Shown: one piece after another, positions 1 to 8,658 of the stretch | Layout: each line of letters begins with the position of its first letter | Numbering within the stretch: the first letter of the stretch is position 1 | Source: Regnicoccus_A sp014224355 | Lineage (GTDB): Bacteria > Cyanobacteriota > Cyanobacteriia > PCC-6307 > Cyanobiaceae | Direction of reading: 5' to 3' | Assembly: GCF_050920705.1 (NCBI RefSeq) | Contig: NZ_CP154799.1 | Span: 1,054,001-1,118,000 of the forward strand | DNA: 64,000 nucleotides | Made by a program: the position numbers and the translations under genes | Notes under the pieces: generated by a model | Database searches by the model: none | Seen by the model: only the letters and a program-made list of their open reading frames with translations | What the model was told of the DNA's origin: nothing

Positions 1-41
1 TTGTCGGGAACGGGGATCGGCGATTTACCAATACGAGACAT
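1..41 (-). CDS. rplF: 50S ribosomal protein L6, N-terminal fragment
   Basis: Only the first 13 codons are inside the window (reading MSRIGKSPIPVPD); the gene runs off the left edge. L6 binds 23S rRNA near the factor-binding site. The start and the position directly downstream of rpsH fit the usual rpsH-rplF order of the cyanobacterial ribosomal protein cluster. It is short, but the N-terminal motif is typical of L6. Confidence 0.85.
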   Translation of the reverse strand, partial: MSRIGKSPIPVPD

Positions 42-56
42 GGATCGACTCCCTGA

Positions 57-458
57 TCAATAGATGTAGCAAAGCACTTCGCCGCCAACGCCCTGCTTGC
101 GGGCATCGCGGTCGCTCATCACCCCTCTGGAGGTGGAGATGATCGCCACACCCAGGCCGCCAAGGACCTTGGGAAGCTGGCGGGTGTTCTTGTAGATGCG
201 CAGACCTGGCTTGCTCACCCGCTGCACCGAGCGGATGGTGGGCTGACGGTGCTTGCCGCTGTATTTCAGCTCAAGAACAAGAAAGCGTTCAACGCCTTCT
301 CCCTCCTCGCTGATCTGGGCAATGAAGCCTTCATGCTGCAGCACCTTGGCGATGCTGTGGGAGAGGCGTGAAGCAGGCACCTTGGTGGTCTGGTGCTTCT
401 TCTCACTCGCATTGCGGATGCGGGTGAGCATGTCGGAAATCGGGTCGTGATTAGCCAT
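57..458 (-). CDS. rpsH: 30S ribosomal protein S8
   Basis: 133 residues, the normal S8 length. S8 binds the central domain of 16S rRNA and is a primary assembly protein. The C-terminal signature with STSRGVMSD and the final GGEVLCYIY is clear. It lies 22 nt after rplE and just before rplF, in the long co-directional ribosomal cluster. In other bacteria S8 represses part of this operon; I see no obvious site for that here. Confidence 0.97.
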   Translation of the reverse strand: MANHDPISDMLTRIRNASEKKHQTTKVPASRLSHSIAKVLQHEGFIAQISEEGEGVERFLVLELKYSGKHRQPTIRSVQRVSKPGLRIYKNTRQLPKVLGGLGVAIISTSRGVMSDRDARKQGVGGEVLCYIY

Positions 459-480
459 GGTTGGGATCCGAAGAGGGGGC

Positions 481-1020
481 TCAGTTGCTGCGGAACGGCA
501 TTCCCATCTCGCGGAGGAGGGCCCGGCCCTCTTCGTCGTTGCGGGCGCTGGTCACGATGGTGATGTCCATGCCACGGATGGCGTCGATTTTGTCGTAGGA
601 GATTTCGGGGAAGATGATTTGCTCCCGCACCCCCAGGGTGTAGTTGCCACGTCCGTCGAAGCTTTTCGGGCTGACGCCACGGAAGTCGCGGATGCGGGGC
701 AGGGCCAGGTTGATCAGCCGCTCCAGGAAGGCATACATCCGATCCCCGCGAAGGGTGACGGCCACGCCGATCGGCATGCCTTGGCGAATCTTGAAGCCGG
801 CGATGGCTTTCTTGGCGCGCGTTACCACAACCTTCTGACCGGTGATGGTGGCCAGTTCGCTGATGGAGGCTTCAAGAGCCTTGGCGTTCTGGGCGGCTTC
901 GCCGAGTCCCCGGTTGATGGTGACTTTCACCACCTTGGGGACTTCATGGACGTTCGAGAGGGTGAGATCCTTGAGCAACTTGGGCAGGATCGTCTCCCGA
1001 TAGCGCTGTTTGAGTGACAT
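481..1020 (-). CDS. rplE: 50S ribosomal protein L5
   Basis: 179 residues, full length. L5 binds 5S rRNA and forms part of the central protuberance of the large subunit. The sequence has the expected N-terminal region (LSNVHEVPKVVKVTINRGLG) and the C-terminal MDITIVTSARNDEEGRALL block. An 83-nt gap to rplX is the largest inside the cluster, so an internal processing or promoter site could lie there, but none is obvious. Confidence 0.97.
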   Translation of the reverse strand: MSLKQRYRETILPKLLKDLTLSNVHEVPKVVKVTINRGLGEAAQNAKALEASISELATITGQKVVVTRAKKAIAGFKIRQGMPIGVAVTLRGDRMYAFLERLINLALPRIRDFRGVSPKSFDGRGNYTLGVREQIIFPEISYDKIDAIRGMDITIVTSARNDEEGRALLREMGMPFRSN

Positions 1021-1103
1021 GGCGGGGATGGGGGGATGCGCTTCTGGGCGTTGTCAGAAAGCGGACAGGGTTCGTTCAGCGGTGGGAGCGGACGTGCTTG
1101 CCG

Positions 1104-1460
1104 TCAGGCAAGAACTTCACCCGTCTTCTTGAGGCGGCGCTTCTTGGTGCCGTCGGCCTCGACGACAAGCTCCACCCGGCTGGGGACGTTGTTGGCGGTG
1201 GAGAACACCATCACGTTGGAGGCATGGATGGAAGCCTCTTCGGTGAGGATCCGGCCGGATTCGCCTTCCTGGGTGGGCTTCATGTGACGGGTGCGCAGGT
1301 TGATTCCCTGCACCACAACACGGTTCTCGTTGGGAAGGGTGCGCAGGACCTCCCCGGTCTTACCCTTGTCCTTACCGGCGATCACCTTGACGGTGTCGCC
1401 TTTGCGGATGCGCATCTTGACCCGCTGGAGGGGCCTGGTTTTTGGTGTGGCTGTGGCCAT
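1104..1460 (-). CDS. rplX: 50S ribosomal protein L24
   Basis: 118 residues. L24 is an early assembly protein that binds the 5' domain of 23S rRNA. A KOW motif is visible near residues 22-36 (VKVIAGKDKGKTGEV). It starts 1 nt after the rplN stop codon, which suggests translational coupling with rplN. Confidence 0.96.
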   Translation of the reverse strand: MATATPKTRPLQRVKMRIRKGDTVKVIAGKDKGKTGEVLRTLPNENRVVVQGINLRTRHMKPTQEGESGRILTEEASIHASNVMVFSTANNVPSRVELVVEADGTKKRRLKKTGEVLA

Positions 1461-1461
1461 C

Positions 1462-1827
1462 TCAGATCACCTCCGGGGCGAGAGACACGATTTTGGTGAA
1501 GTTGCGCTCCCGCAGTTCCCGGGCCACAGGGCCGAACACCCGGGTGCCTTTGGGGTTGTTGTCGGTGCCGAGGATGACGGCGGCGTTGTCATCGAAACGG
1601 ATGGCATTGCCGGTGTCACGGCGCAGGGTGGCCCTGGTGCGGACCACCACGGCCTTGACCACATCCGACTTCTTCACCCCCATGTTGGGCATGGCGTCCT
1701 TGACGGCAGCCACGATCACATCCCCCACGTGGGCATAGCGACGGTTGGTGCCCAGCACCCTGATGCACTGGATGCGCTTGGCGCCGCTGTTGTCAGCGAC
1801 ATTGAGGAAGGTTTCCTGCTGAATCAT
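1462..1827 (-). CDS. rplN: 50S ribosomal protein L14
   Basis: 121 residues with the conserved start MIQQETFLNVADNSGAK. L14 sits at the subunit interface and contacts 16S rRNA helix 14. It lies between rpsQ (12 nt upstream) and rplX. The sequence shows nothing unusual. Confidence 0.97.
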   Translation of the reverse strand: MIQQETFLNVADNSGAKRIQCIRVLGTNRRYAHVGDVIVAAVKDAMPNMGVKKSDVVKAVVVRTRATLRRDTGNAIRFDDNAAVILGTDNNPKGTRVFGPVARELRERNFTKIVSLAPEVI

Positions 1828-1839
1828 GGTGGGATCTCC

Positions 1840-2091
1840 TCAGCTCGCGCCGGATGTGGTGAAAATCTCGGCCACGGCCCAGCGCTTGGTGCGGCTGAGG
1901 GGACGGGTTTCTGTGATGCGGACCCGATCACCCACGCGACAACGGTTGTCCTCGTCGTGGGCTTTGTAACGGGCGGTGCGGCTGACGGTCTTCTGGTAGA
2001 TGGGATGGGGGAAGCGGTTCTCCACCGCCACCACCACCGTTTTGTCCATCTTGTCGCTGACGACGACGCCGACCCTTTCCTTGAGTGCCAT
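1840..2091 (-). CDS. rpsQ: 30S ribosomal protein S17
   Basis: 83 residues, OB-fold protein that binds the 5' domain of 16S rRNA. The motif VVVSDKMDKTVVVAVE near the N-terminus and VRITETRPLSRTKRW further on are typical of S17. It lies 15 nt after rpmC in the usual rpmC-rpsQ order. Confidence 0.96.
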   Translation of the reverse strand: MALKERVGVVVSDKMDKTVVVAVENRFPHPIYQKTVSRTARYKAHDEDNRCRVGDRVRITETRPLSRTKRWAVAEIFTTSGAS

Positions 2092-2106
2092 GGGTGGTGT
2101 GGGGGA

Positions 2107-2322
2107 TCAGGAGGCGGAGGGGGTGGAGCTCTGACGCTCCTTCTGCACCGTCAGCAGCTGGGCCAGCTTGATGCGGCTCTGCTTGAAGCGGTGAGGATGT
2201 TCCAGACGGCGGGTGGCCTGCTGGAAGCGCAGATCGAAGAGATCACGGCGGGTGCTGTTGATCTGTTCGCTGATTTCGGCGTCGGTGAGCTTGTGCACCT
2301 CGGCGATGTCAGGACGGGCCAT
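2107..2322 (-). CDS. rpmC: 50S ribosomal protein L29
   Basis: 71 residues from the ATG at 2322 (MARPDIAEVHKLTDAEI). The open frame extends 15 codons further upstream into rplP, but the internal ATG 4 nt after the rplP stop gives the normal L29 length. L29 lies at the polypeptide exit tunnel. The two-helix pattern with DLRFQQATRRLEHPHR is conserved. Confidence 0.93.
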   Translation of the reverse strand: MARPDIAEVHKLTDAEISEQINSTRRDLFDLRFQQATRRLEHPHRFKQSRIKLAQLLTVQKERQSSTPSAS

Positions 2323-2326
2323 GGGT

Positions 2327-2788
2327 TCAGGACTCCACAGGGACGGTGATCTCCGGTTCGACCGCACTCACCTGCTCGTCAAGGGCCAGGAACTTGGTCT
2401 TGATGGGCAGCTTGTACTGGGCCAGGCGCATGGCCTCCTTGGCGATGGTTTCGGTGATTTCGGCACCGCCCATCTCGAAGAGGATGCGACCTGGTTTGAT
2501 CACGGCCACCCAGAACTCGGGGTTGCCCTTACCGGAGCCCATGCGGGTTTCGGCGGGGCGCATGGTGACGGGCTTGTCGGGGAAGATCCGGATCCAGATC
2601 TTCCCGCCCCGCTTGACGTAGCGGGTCATGGCCCGGCGGCTGGCCTCAATCTGGCGGGAGGTGATCCACCCGCATTCCTGGGCCTGCAGCGCAAACTGAC
2701 CGAAGGCAATGGTGTTGCCCCGGCTGGCGACACCGCACATGCGGCCTCGCTGCTGTTTGCGGAATTTGACGCGACGTGGACTCAGCAT
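2327..2788 (-). CDS. rplP: 50S ribosomal protein L16
   Basis: 153 residues. L16 helps to form the A-site region of the large subunit. The N-terminus MLSPRRVKFRKQQRGRM and the block GRILFEMGG are diagnostic. The C-terminal tail (about 15 residues, VSAVEPEITVPVES) is longer than in many bacteria, a common feature of this lineage. Confidence 0.96.
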   Translation of the reverse strand: MLSPRRVKFRKQQRGRMCGVASRGNTIAFGQFALQAQECGWITSRQIEASRRAMTRYVKRGGKIWIRIFPDKPVTMRPAETRMGSGKGNPEFWVAVIKPGRILFEMGGAEITETIAKEAMRLAQYKLPIKTKFLALDEQVSAVEPEITVPVES

Positions 2789-2804
2789 GGTTCAGGCTTC
2801 CTGC

Positions 2805-3533
2805 TCACTCCTCGTTGGAGCGGTCTTCGAACTGTTGGGGCCGCCGGTTGGCGCGGCGCCGTGGTGCTGCCCCGACGGGGAGTTTTTCCTGCTGACCAGG
2901 AAGCACTTCACCTTTGAACACCCACACCTTGATGCCCAGCACCCCGTAGGTGGTGGACGCCACCTTGGTGGCGTAGTCGATGTCGGCGCGCAGGGTGTGC
3001 AGCGGAACCCGGCCTTCCCGGGTCCATTCGGTCCGGGCGATCTCGGCGCCATTGAGGCGCCCGCTCACCTGGATTTTCAGGCCGAGCACGCCGGCCCGCT
3101 GGGCCCGCTGCACGGTCATGCGCATGACCCGGCGAAAGGCCACCCGCTTCTCCAGCTGCTGGGCGATGTATTCGGCCAGCAGGAAGGCGTCGGCATCGAC
3201 TCGCTCCACCTCCACCACGTTGATGCGCACCTGGCGGTTGCGGTCACCGACAGTTTTCTGAATGCCGGCGCGCAGATCCTCGATGCCGCTTCCCTGGCGC
3301 CCCACCAGCACTCCGGGTCGGGCTGTCTTGAGCTCCACCTCCAGCTGGTCGGCCTTGCGGGCGATCAGCACATCACTGATGCCGGCGGACGCGTACTTCT
3401 TGTGGATGAAGCGGCGAATCCGGTCGTCCTCCTGGAGGAGGGTCGGATAGGTCTTGCTGGGGGCGTACCAACGGGAGCGGTGGTCCTGGGTGATCCCCAG
3501 GCGCAGGCCGGTTGGATGGATCTTGTGTCCCAT
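2805..3533 (-). CDS. rpsC: 30S ribosomal protein S3
   Basis: 242 residues from the ATG at 3533 (MGHKIHPTGLRLGITQ). The open frame continues 27 codons upstream into rplV, but the conserved S3 N-terminus fixes this start. S3 forms part of the mRNA entry channel. A KH domain is visible around residues 60-100 (VLVGRQGSGIEDLR). A basic, low-complexity tail follows the S3 C-terminal domain. Confidence 0.96.
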   Translation of the reverse strand: MGHKIHPTGLRLGITQDHRSRWYAPSKTYPTLLQEDDRIRRFIHKKYASAGISDVLIARKADQLEVELKTARPGVLVGRQGSGIEDLRAGIQKTVGDRNRQVRINVVEVERVDADAFLLAEYIAQQLEKRVAFRRVMRMTVQRAQRAGVLGLKIQVSGRLNGAEIARTEWTREGRVPLHTLRADIDYATKVASTTYGVLGIKVWVFKGEVLPGQQEKLPVGAAPRRRANRRPQQFEDRSNEE

Positions 3534-3552
3534 CGGGCGGTGTCCTCGGGGG

Positions 3553-3912
3553 TCAGGCGGAAGGAGCCACAGCAATGCTGATGTGGCAGGTTTGCTTTTT
3601 GATGGCGTAGGCACGGCCCTGGGCCCGTGGCCGGAAGCGCTTCAGGGACGGACCCATGTCGGCGCTGGCGGTGCTGATCACCAGGGTGGTGGGATCGAGG
3701 CCCATGTTGTGCTCCGCGTTCGCCACCGCCGATCGCAGCACCTTGGTGATGGGGCCGGTGGAGCGGTAGGGCATGAACTCGAGCAGGATCAGCGCCTCGC
3801 GATAGGTGCGGCCGCGGATCTGATCGAGAACCCGGCGCACCTTGGAGACGGAACCGCGGATGTAGCGGCCGTGGGCGCGGGCTTCTTGGCTGGGGGTGGT
3901 GGTGTTGGCCAT
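3553..3912 (-). CDS. rplV: 50S ribosomal protein L22
   Basis: 119 residues from the ATG at 3912 (MANTTTPSQEARAHGRYIRG). An in-frame upstream start at 3936 would add 8 residues and overlap rpsS, so it was not chosen. L22 lines the exit tunnel with a beta-hairpin. The C-terminal RFRPRAQGRAYAIKKQTCHI block is typical. Confidence 0.95.
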   Translation of the reverse strand: MANTTTPSQEARAHGRYIRGSVSKVRRVLDQIRGRTYREALILLEFMPYRSTGPITKVLRSAVANAEHNMGLDPTTLVISTASADMGPSLKRFRPRAQGRAYAIKKQTCHISIAVAPSA

Positions 3913-3925
3913 GGTGAATCGCTCC

Positions 3926-4201
3926 TTAACGGGCACCTTTCTTGTCTTTGATGTGGCCCCGGAAGGTGCGGGTGGGGGCGAATTCCCCCAGCTTGTGGCC
4001 CACCATCTGCTCGGTCACGTAGACCGGCACATGGCTTTTGCCGTTGTGGACGGCAATGGTGTGGCCGATCATCATCGGCAGGATTGTGGAGGCCCGCGAC
4101 CAGGTCTTGATCACGGTTTTGTCGCCAGCACTGTTCTGCGCTTCGATCTTGCGCAGCAGATGGTCGGCGACAAAGGGTCCTTTTTTGAGTGAACGTCCCA
4201 T
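3926..4201 (-). CDS. rpsS: 30S ribosomal protein S19
   Basis: 91 residues, complete. S19 forms a complex with S13 in the head of the small subunit. The start MGRSLKKGPFVADHLLRKIE and the later GHKLGEFAPTRTFRGH are conserved. It lies 35 nt after rplB and 13 nt before rplV. Confidence 0.97.
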   Translation of the reverse strand: MGRSLKKGPFVADHLLRKIEAQNSAGDKTVIKTWSRASTILPMMIGHTIAVHNGKSHVPVYVTEQMVGHKLGEFAPTRTFRGHIKDKKGAR

Positions 4202-4236
4202 AGCGAATCAGGCAGACAGCAGAACGGTGTTGAGCA

Positions 4237-5100
4237 TCAGGAATCCCGTCCGCCACGGCTCCGCTTGGAGGTGCGGCGACGCTTCCGCAGCACAAACCGG
4301 TTGCTTGGCTTGTTGCGCTTGCGGGTTTTCAGGCCCAGGGCGGGTTTTCCCCAGGGGGTGACTGGGCCGGAGCGGCCGATCGGTGCCCGACCTTCGCCAC
4401 CTCCATGGGGGTGATCGCAGGGGTTCATCACGCTGCCGCGAACCTGCGGGCGGCGGCCCAGCCAGCGGGTGCGACCCGCCTTGCCGAGGCTGGCGTTGCG
4501 CACTTCGGCATTGCCCACTTCGCCGAGGGTGGCGAAGCACTCGCGACGCACCAGCCTTACCTCGGTGGAGGGGAGCTTGAGGGCGACATAGTCGCCTTCC
4601 TTGGCCATCACCTGGGCGCTGGCACCGGCGGTGCGGACCATCTGGCCACCACGGCCGGCATAGAGCTCGACGTTGTGGACGCTGGAGCCGAGGGGAATGG
4701 CCGAGAGCGGCAGGGCATTCCCCACTTCAATCGGGGCGTCGGGGCCGGAGACGACCATCTGCCCCACGGTGATGCCGGCAGGAGCCAGGATGTAGCGCTT
4801 CTCTCCATCGGAGTAGAAGAGCAGCGCCAGCCGCGCATTGCGGTGGGGGTCGTAGTGGATGGCGGCCACCCGGGCGACCACGCCGGTCTTGTCGCGACGG
4901 AAGTCGACCAGGCGGTAGAGGCGCTTGTGGCCACCGCCGCGGTGGCGGCAGGTGATCACACCGCGATTGTTGCGGCCTTTCTGACGGTGTTTGGCCACCA
5001 CAAGCGTGCGCTCGGGGCGTCGCTCCGTGACTTCACTGAAGTCGCTGGAAGAGCGGCCGCGAGTGCCGGGGGTGTAGGGGCGGTAGTTGCGGATTGCCAT
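4237..5100 (-). CDS. rplB: 50S ribosomal protein L2
   Basis: 287 residues, full length. L2 is needed for subunit association and peptidyl transferase function. The C-terminal GSVMNPCDHPHGGGEGR block contains the conserved functional histidine (His229 in E. coli). The start MAIRNYRPYTPGTRGRS is typical of cyanobacterial L2. Confidence 0.97.
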   Translation of the reverse strand: MAIRNYRPYTPGTRGRSSSDFSEVTERRPERTLVVAKHRQKGRNNRGVITCRHRGGGHKRLYRLVDFRRDKTGVVARVAAIHYDPHRNARLALLFYSDGEKRYILAPAGITVGQMVVSGPDAPIEVGNALPLSAIPLGSSVHNVELYAGRGGQMVRTAGASAQVMAKEGDYVALKLPSTEVRLVRRECFATLGEVGNAEVRNASLGKAGRTRWLGRRPQVRGSVMNPCDHPHGGGEGRAPIGRSGPVTPWGKPALGLKTRKRNKPSNRFVLRKRRRTSKRSRGGRDS

Positions 5101-5115
5101 AACGATTCAGACCCC

Positions 5116-5418
5116 TCAGGCCTCTGGGAACAACTGGATGGCATCGCCGGCGGCGAGGCGCACCACGGCTTTCTTCACCTGGGCGCGCTTGCCGGCGAAG
5201 CGACCGACCCGCCGGCTTCTGCGCGGAGGATTCATGGTGCTCACCCCGATCACATGCACGTCGAACAGATGTTCGACAGCGGCCTTGATGTCGGGTTTGG
5301 CTGCCCTGGGGTCCACCTCGAACGTGTACTGGTTGAGTTCCAGGGCTCGGGTGGCTTTTTCAGTAATCAGCGGCCGGCGGATCACATCCGCGAGCCGGCC
5401 ATTGAAACGCTCAGTCAT
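5116..5418 (-). CDS. rplW: 50S ribosomal protein L23
   Basis: 100 residues. L23 sits at the tunnel exit and docks trigger factor and SRP. RRPLITEKATRALELNQYTF and the NPPRRSRRVGR segment are conserved. Its start overlaps the end of rplD by 8 nt, which points to translational coupling. Confidence 0.96.
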   Translation of the reverse strand: MTERFNGRLADVIRRPLITEKATRALELNQYTFEVDPRAAKPDIKAAVEHLFDVHVIGVSTMNPPRRSRRVGRFAGKRAQVKKAVVRLAAGDAIQLFPEA

Positions 5419-6046
5419 CGCCGTAGATCTCCTGAATCTTGGCCAGTGCCTCTTCGCTCAACACCAGCACATTGGCGTGGAGCAGGTCGAACACATTGAG
5501 CTGATCCGCGGCGATCAGCTTCACCTTCTCGAGGTTGCGCACCGAGCGGCGCACCACATCGCTCGGGGCATCAAGCACCAGAAGGACCTTCCTGCCGGCC
5601 GGCACATCCCAGCGCTCAAGCGCGTCCACGATCTCCTTGGTCTTCGGAACCTTGAGATCGGTTGCGAAGCCTTTGACCACGAGGATGTCGGCAGCACGGC
5701 TGAGCAGGGCCGTGCGCAGGGCCAGGCGACGTTCCTTGCGGTTCATCGCCAGGCTGTAACTCCGGGGCTTGGGCCCGAAGATCACACCACCACCGGGACG
5801 CAGCGGGGTGCGGATCGAGCCCTGACGGGCCCGGCCCGTGCCCTTCTGCTTGTAGGGCTTGCGGCCGCCACCGCGGACTTCCGCGCGGGTGAGGGTACTG
5901 GCGGTGCCCTGACGGGCGTTGGCCAGCTGACGCACCACCGCCCTGTGCACCAGGTCGGCAGCGGAGGATTTCTTGGCGACCTTCAGGTCAAGGCTGGCCT
6001 CGCCGGCCTCCTTGCCCTGCCAATCGCGAACAACACAATTCACCAT
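5411..6046 (-). CDS. rplD: 50S ribosomal protein L4
   Basis: 211 residues. L4 lines the upper exit tunnel through its extended loop (KPYKQKGTGRARQGSIRTPL, residues about 65-85). In E. coli L4 also represses the S10 operon by attenuation; the long leader before rplC could allow control, but I cannot show it. The end overlaps rplW by 8 nt. Confidence 0.96.
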   Translation of the reverse strand: MVNCVVRDWQGKEAGEASLDLKVAKKSSAADLVHRAVVRQLANARQGTASTLTRAEVRGGGRKPYKQKGTGRARQGSIRTPLRPGGGVIFGPKPRSYSLAMNRKERRLALRTALLSRAADILVVKGFATDLKVPKTKEIVDALERWDVPAGRKVLLVLDAPSDVVRRSVRNLEKVKLIAADQLNVFDLLHANVLVLSEEALAKIQEIYGDD

Positions 6047-6057
6047 CTGATTTCTCC

Positions 6058-6705
6058 TCAGTTCGCGGCCTTGGCGCCGACCCGCAAGGCGGGGCGGATG
6101 CTGAGCAGGGTGCCGGGCTTGCCGGGCACCGAACCTTTCACCACCAGCAGATTGCGGTCCTGATCCACCTTGAGGATGGTGAGGCCACGGGTGGTGATCT
6201 GCTTGCCGCCGTAGCGGCCCGCCATGCGCTTGCCCGGATAGACACGCCCTGGAGTGGTGCCGGCACCGGTGGACCCAGGCTCGCGGTGATTCTTGGAGCC
6301 GTGGGTCATCGGACCCCGGCTGAAGCCATGACGCTTCTGATAGCCGGAGAAACCCCGGCCGACGGTGTCGCCACTGACGTCCACCTTCTGTCCGGCTTCG
6401 AAGGCCTCGACCGTGATGGAAGCCCCCAGCTCAAGCCCATCAAGGGAGTCGAGCCGGTACTCCTGGAGATGGCGGAGCAGCTCATCGCCCGACTTGGCCA
6501 GGTGGCCGGCAGCAGGCTTGTTGACGAGCTTCTCGCGGACCTCGCCAAAACCGATCTGCGCGGCGGTGTAGCCGTCAGTGGCGGGAGTCTTGAGTTGAGT
6601 GATGCGGCAGGGGCCCGCCTCGATCACGGTGACCGGGATGGATTTGCCGTTGGGGTCGAAGTACTGGGACATGCCCAGTTTCTTCCCAAGGATGCCGAAG
6701 GACAT
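6058..6705 (-). CDS. rplC: 50S ribosomal protein L3
   Basis: 215 residues from the ATG at 6705 (MSFGILGKKLGMSQYFDPNG). The open frame runs 77 codons further upstream but without L3 similarity. L3 starts 50S assembly. The block RGFSGYQKRHGFSRGPMTHG carries the site usually methylated on Gln. It is the first gene of the cluster; rpsJ is absent, as in cyanobacteria where rpsJ lies with the str genes. Confidence 0.96.
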   Translation of the reverse strand: MSFGILGKKLGMSQYFDPNGKSIPVTVIEAGPCRITQLKTPATDGYTAAQIGFGEVREKLVNKPAAGHLAKSGDELLRHLQEYRLDSLDGLELGASITVEAFEAGQKVDVSGDTVGRGFSGYQKRHGFSRGPMTHGSKNHREPGSTGAGTTPGRVYPGKRMAGRYGGKQITTRGLTILKVDQDRNLLVVKGSVPGKPGTLLSIRPALRVGAKAAN

Positions 6706-7120
6706 AGGAGGGAGAAACGCCAGCGGGACAGCGGCACGCACGCAGGGTGCGAACCACTCGGGACTGAATCGGGCAGACGCGCTGGGCCAGGAACCTGGCT
6801 CCGGAGCCGCTGGAAGGCAGATCTTCCTGAGCGGTTTCGGGTGGGCTAGCGGTTGGCGAAACAGTTGGCTGGGACTTGTCCGCACCTGCTGGGCAAGGCG
6901 GCAGTATCCCGGCGGCTGTGGCGTTGCGCGGAGCAATCCGGCAAGCCTGGCCGCACTGGCCAGAAGAGACCGTCGCCAGCGACGATCCCGTGCACAGCTC
7001 CGGAGGCCCGGCTAGCGGTCGGGCGCAGATCAGTTGCACAAGCAACCAACATACCCCACGGCCTTCACCCACCCCCGACACTCCCTGCCAGACTGCCGCC
7101 ACCAGTTCTGGTGCCGCCCC
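6706..7120. other. Divergent intergenic region rplC / ndhN
   Basis: 415 bases without a supported gene. It must hold the promoter of the large ribosomal cluster (leftward) and that of ndhN (rightward). Open frames cross it on both strands but have no recognisable protein features. I could not assign a -35/-10 pair with confidence. A small inverted repeat GTTGC-acaa-GCAAC lies around 7032-7045 on the ndhN side. Confidence 0.5.
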
Positions 7121-7582
7121 ATGCCTCTGCTGCTCTCCGGACGTCGCTTCCGTCAGGACCTTGAGCAGGCCGGAGCCCTGGCCCTCTATGCACCCCTTGA
7201 AGGCGGCGCCGAGACCAGGCTGCTGCGGCGTCTGCGCGCCGCCGGCTACGGCGCCCAGATCACCTCGGCCCGTGGACTGGGCGATCCGGAGGCCTTTCTG
7301 TTCCAGAGCCACGGCGTGCGCCCCCCCCATCTGGGTCACCACAGCGTCGGCCGTGGGGCTGCCGTGGGAGAGGTGCAGAGGGTGATGCCCCAGCTCGGAT
7401 CCCTGCTGGAGGGCATCAAGCCGATGGTCCTGTGGTTGCTCGAAGCGCAGGTGCTCTCGTCTGCTGAGCTGCAATCGTTGTGCACGCTCACCCGCCGTGA
7501 GCCCAGGCTGAAGATCGTGGCGGAGCTGGGCGGCGCCCGCAGCCTTCGCTGGAGGCCGCTGGAGCAGATGGTTGCGGCCTGA
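7121..7582 (+). CDS. ndhN: NAD(P)H-quinone oxidoreductase subunit N
   Basis: 153 residues from the ATG at 7121 (MPLLLSGRRFRQDLEQAGA). NdhN is a peripheral, oxygenic-photosynthesis-specific subunit of the thylakoid NDH-1 complex, which takes part in cyclic electron flow and respiration. The block PLEGGAETRLLRRLRAAGY is strongly conserved. An 8-C run at about 7320-7328 lies in the gene without breaking the frame. The downstream ldpA frame overlaps its end by 11 nt. Confidence 0.93.
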   Translation: MPLLLSGRRFRQDLEQAGALALYAPLEGGAETRLLRRLRAAGYGAQITSARGLGDPEAFLFQSHGVRPPHLGHHSVGRGAAVGEVQRVMPQLGSLLEGIKPMVLWLLEAQVLSSAELQSLCTLTRREPRLKIVAELGGARSLRWRPLEQMVAA

Positions 7583-8632
7583 GCAGGCCCTGGCCTGCGG
7601 TCGCTGGGTCAAGCTGATCTGCGGGGCCAGCAACCAGGATCTCGCCGCCATCGAAGATCTCTGTGGGCTTTATGCCCTTGCGGGGGTCCACTGCATCGAT
7701 GTGGCCGCCGATGAGGCGGTGGTGGCGGCCGCCAGGCGCGGCCTGCGCTGGGCCCGGTGCCAATGTCCGGAGATGGTCCCCCCTGGCTGATGCTCAGCCT
7801 CAGCGACGGGGAAGATCCCCATTTCCGCAAGGCCTGGTTCGATCCCAGCCGCTGTCCAGCCGACTGCCCCAGGCCTTGCGCCCGCGTCTGCCCTGCCGAG
7901 GCGATTCCGTCCGGCTCGGGCGTGATCGCGGAGCGCTGTTATGGCTGTGGCCGCTGCATCCCTGCCTGCCCCCTGGGATTGATTGAGCCCCGGAGCCATG
8001 GGCTGGAGGCCCGGGAGGTGCCGGCCCTGCTGGCGCGTCTGCGCCCGGACGCGGTGGAGATCCACACCCGCCTGGGTCGGGGAGACGCCTTCGCCAGGCG
8101 ACTGGAGCAGGTGGTGGCCTCGGGACTGCCCCTGCGGCGGCTGGCTGTGAGTTGTGGACTGGAGGCAGGCGCCGGTGCCACCAGCGCTGATGCCGGCGCC
8201 GACGCCACCCCCGCTCGCCTGGCCCGGGAGCTCTGGCAGCGGTTCGCCCTGCTGCGCCGCCATCAGATGCGCCCCCTCTGGCAACTCGATGGCCGCCCGA
8301 TGAGCGGAGACGTGGGTCACGGCACCGCCCATGCCGCCGTCAATCTGCTGGTCGCCGTGCGCCCGCTTGCTCCCCCGGGACCCCTGCAACTGGCGGGTGG
8401 TACCAATGAACGCAGCCTGCCGCTGCTGCGCCAGCGCAGTGGGGGCACCCGTGCTGGCCGGGCGACAGCCGCAGGCGTGGCCTTCGGTGGTCTGGCCCGC
8501 CGAAGGCTCGCCCCTCTGGTCCAGGAGGCGGCGCGCCATGGCCGGCGTGTGCTTGACGATCCAGACCTCTGGCCCCGGGGCCTGGGGCTGGCCCGGGAGC
8601 TCGTCTCTCCCTGGCTGGTCGCCGACGGCTAG
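7572..8632 (+). pseudogene. ldpA: LdpA-type iron-sulfur protein, one-base frameshift
   Basis: LdpA is a 4Fe-4S protein tied to redox input of the cyanobacterial circadian clock. The N-terminal part (TTG start at 7572; GRWVKLICGASNQDL) stops at 7788. The C-terminal part, with both ferredoxin-like Cys clusters (CPADCPRPC and CYGCGRCIPACP), is open in another frame from 7757 to 8632. The switch falls at a run of six C (7778-7783); a seventh C would join both into one 353-residue protein reading EMVPPWLMLSLSDGED. All expected motifs are present, so a sequence error is the simplest reading, but a true frameshift cannot be excluded. The start overlaps ndhN, suggesting an operon. Confidence 0.85.
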
Positions 8633-8658
8633 AACGGCAGTGCAGAGGGCCCCCGTCC

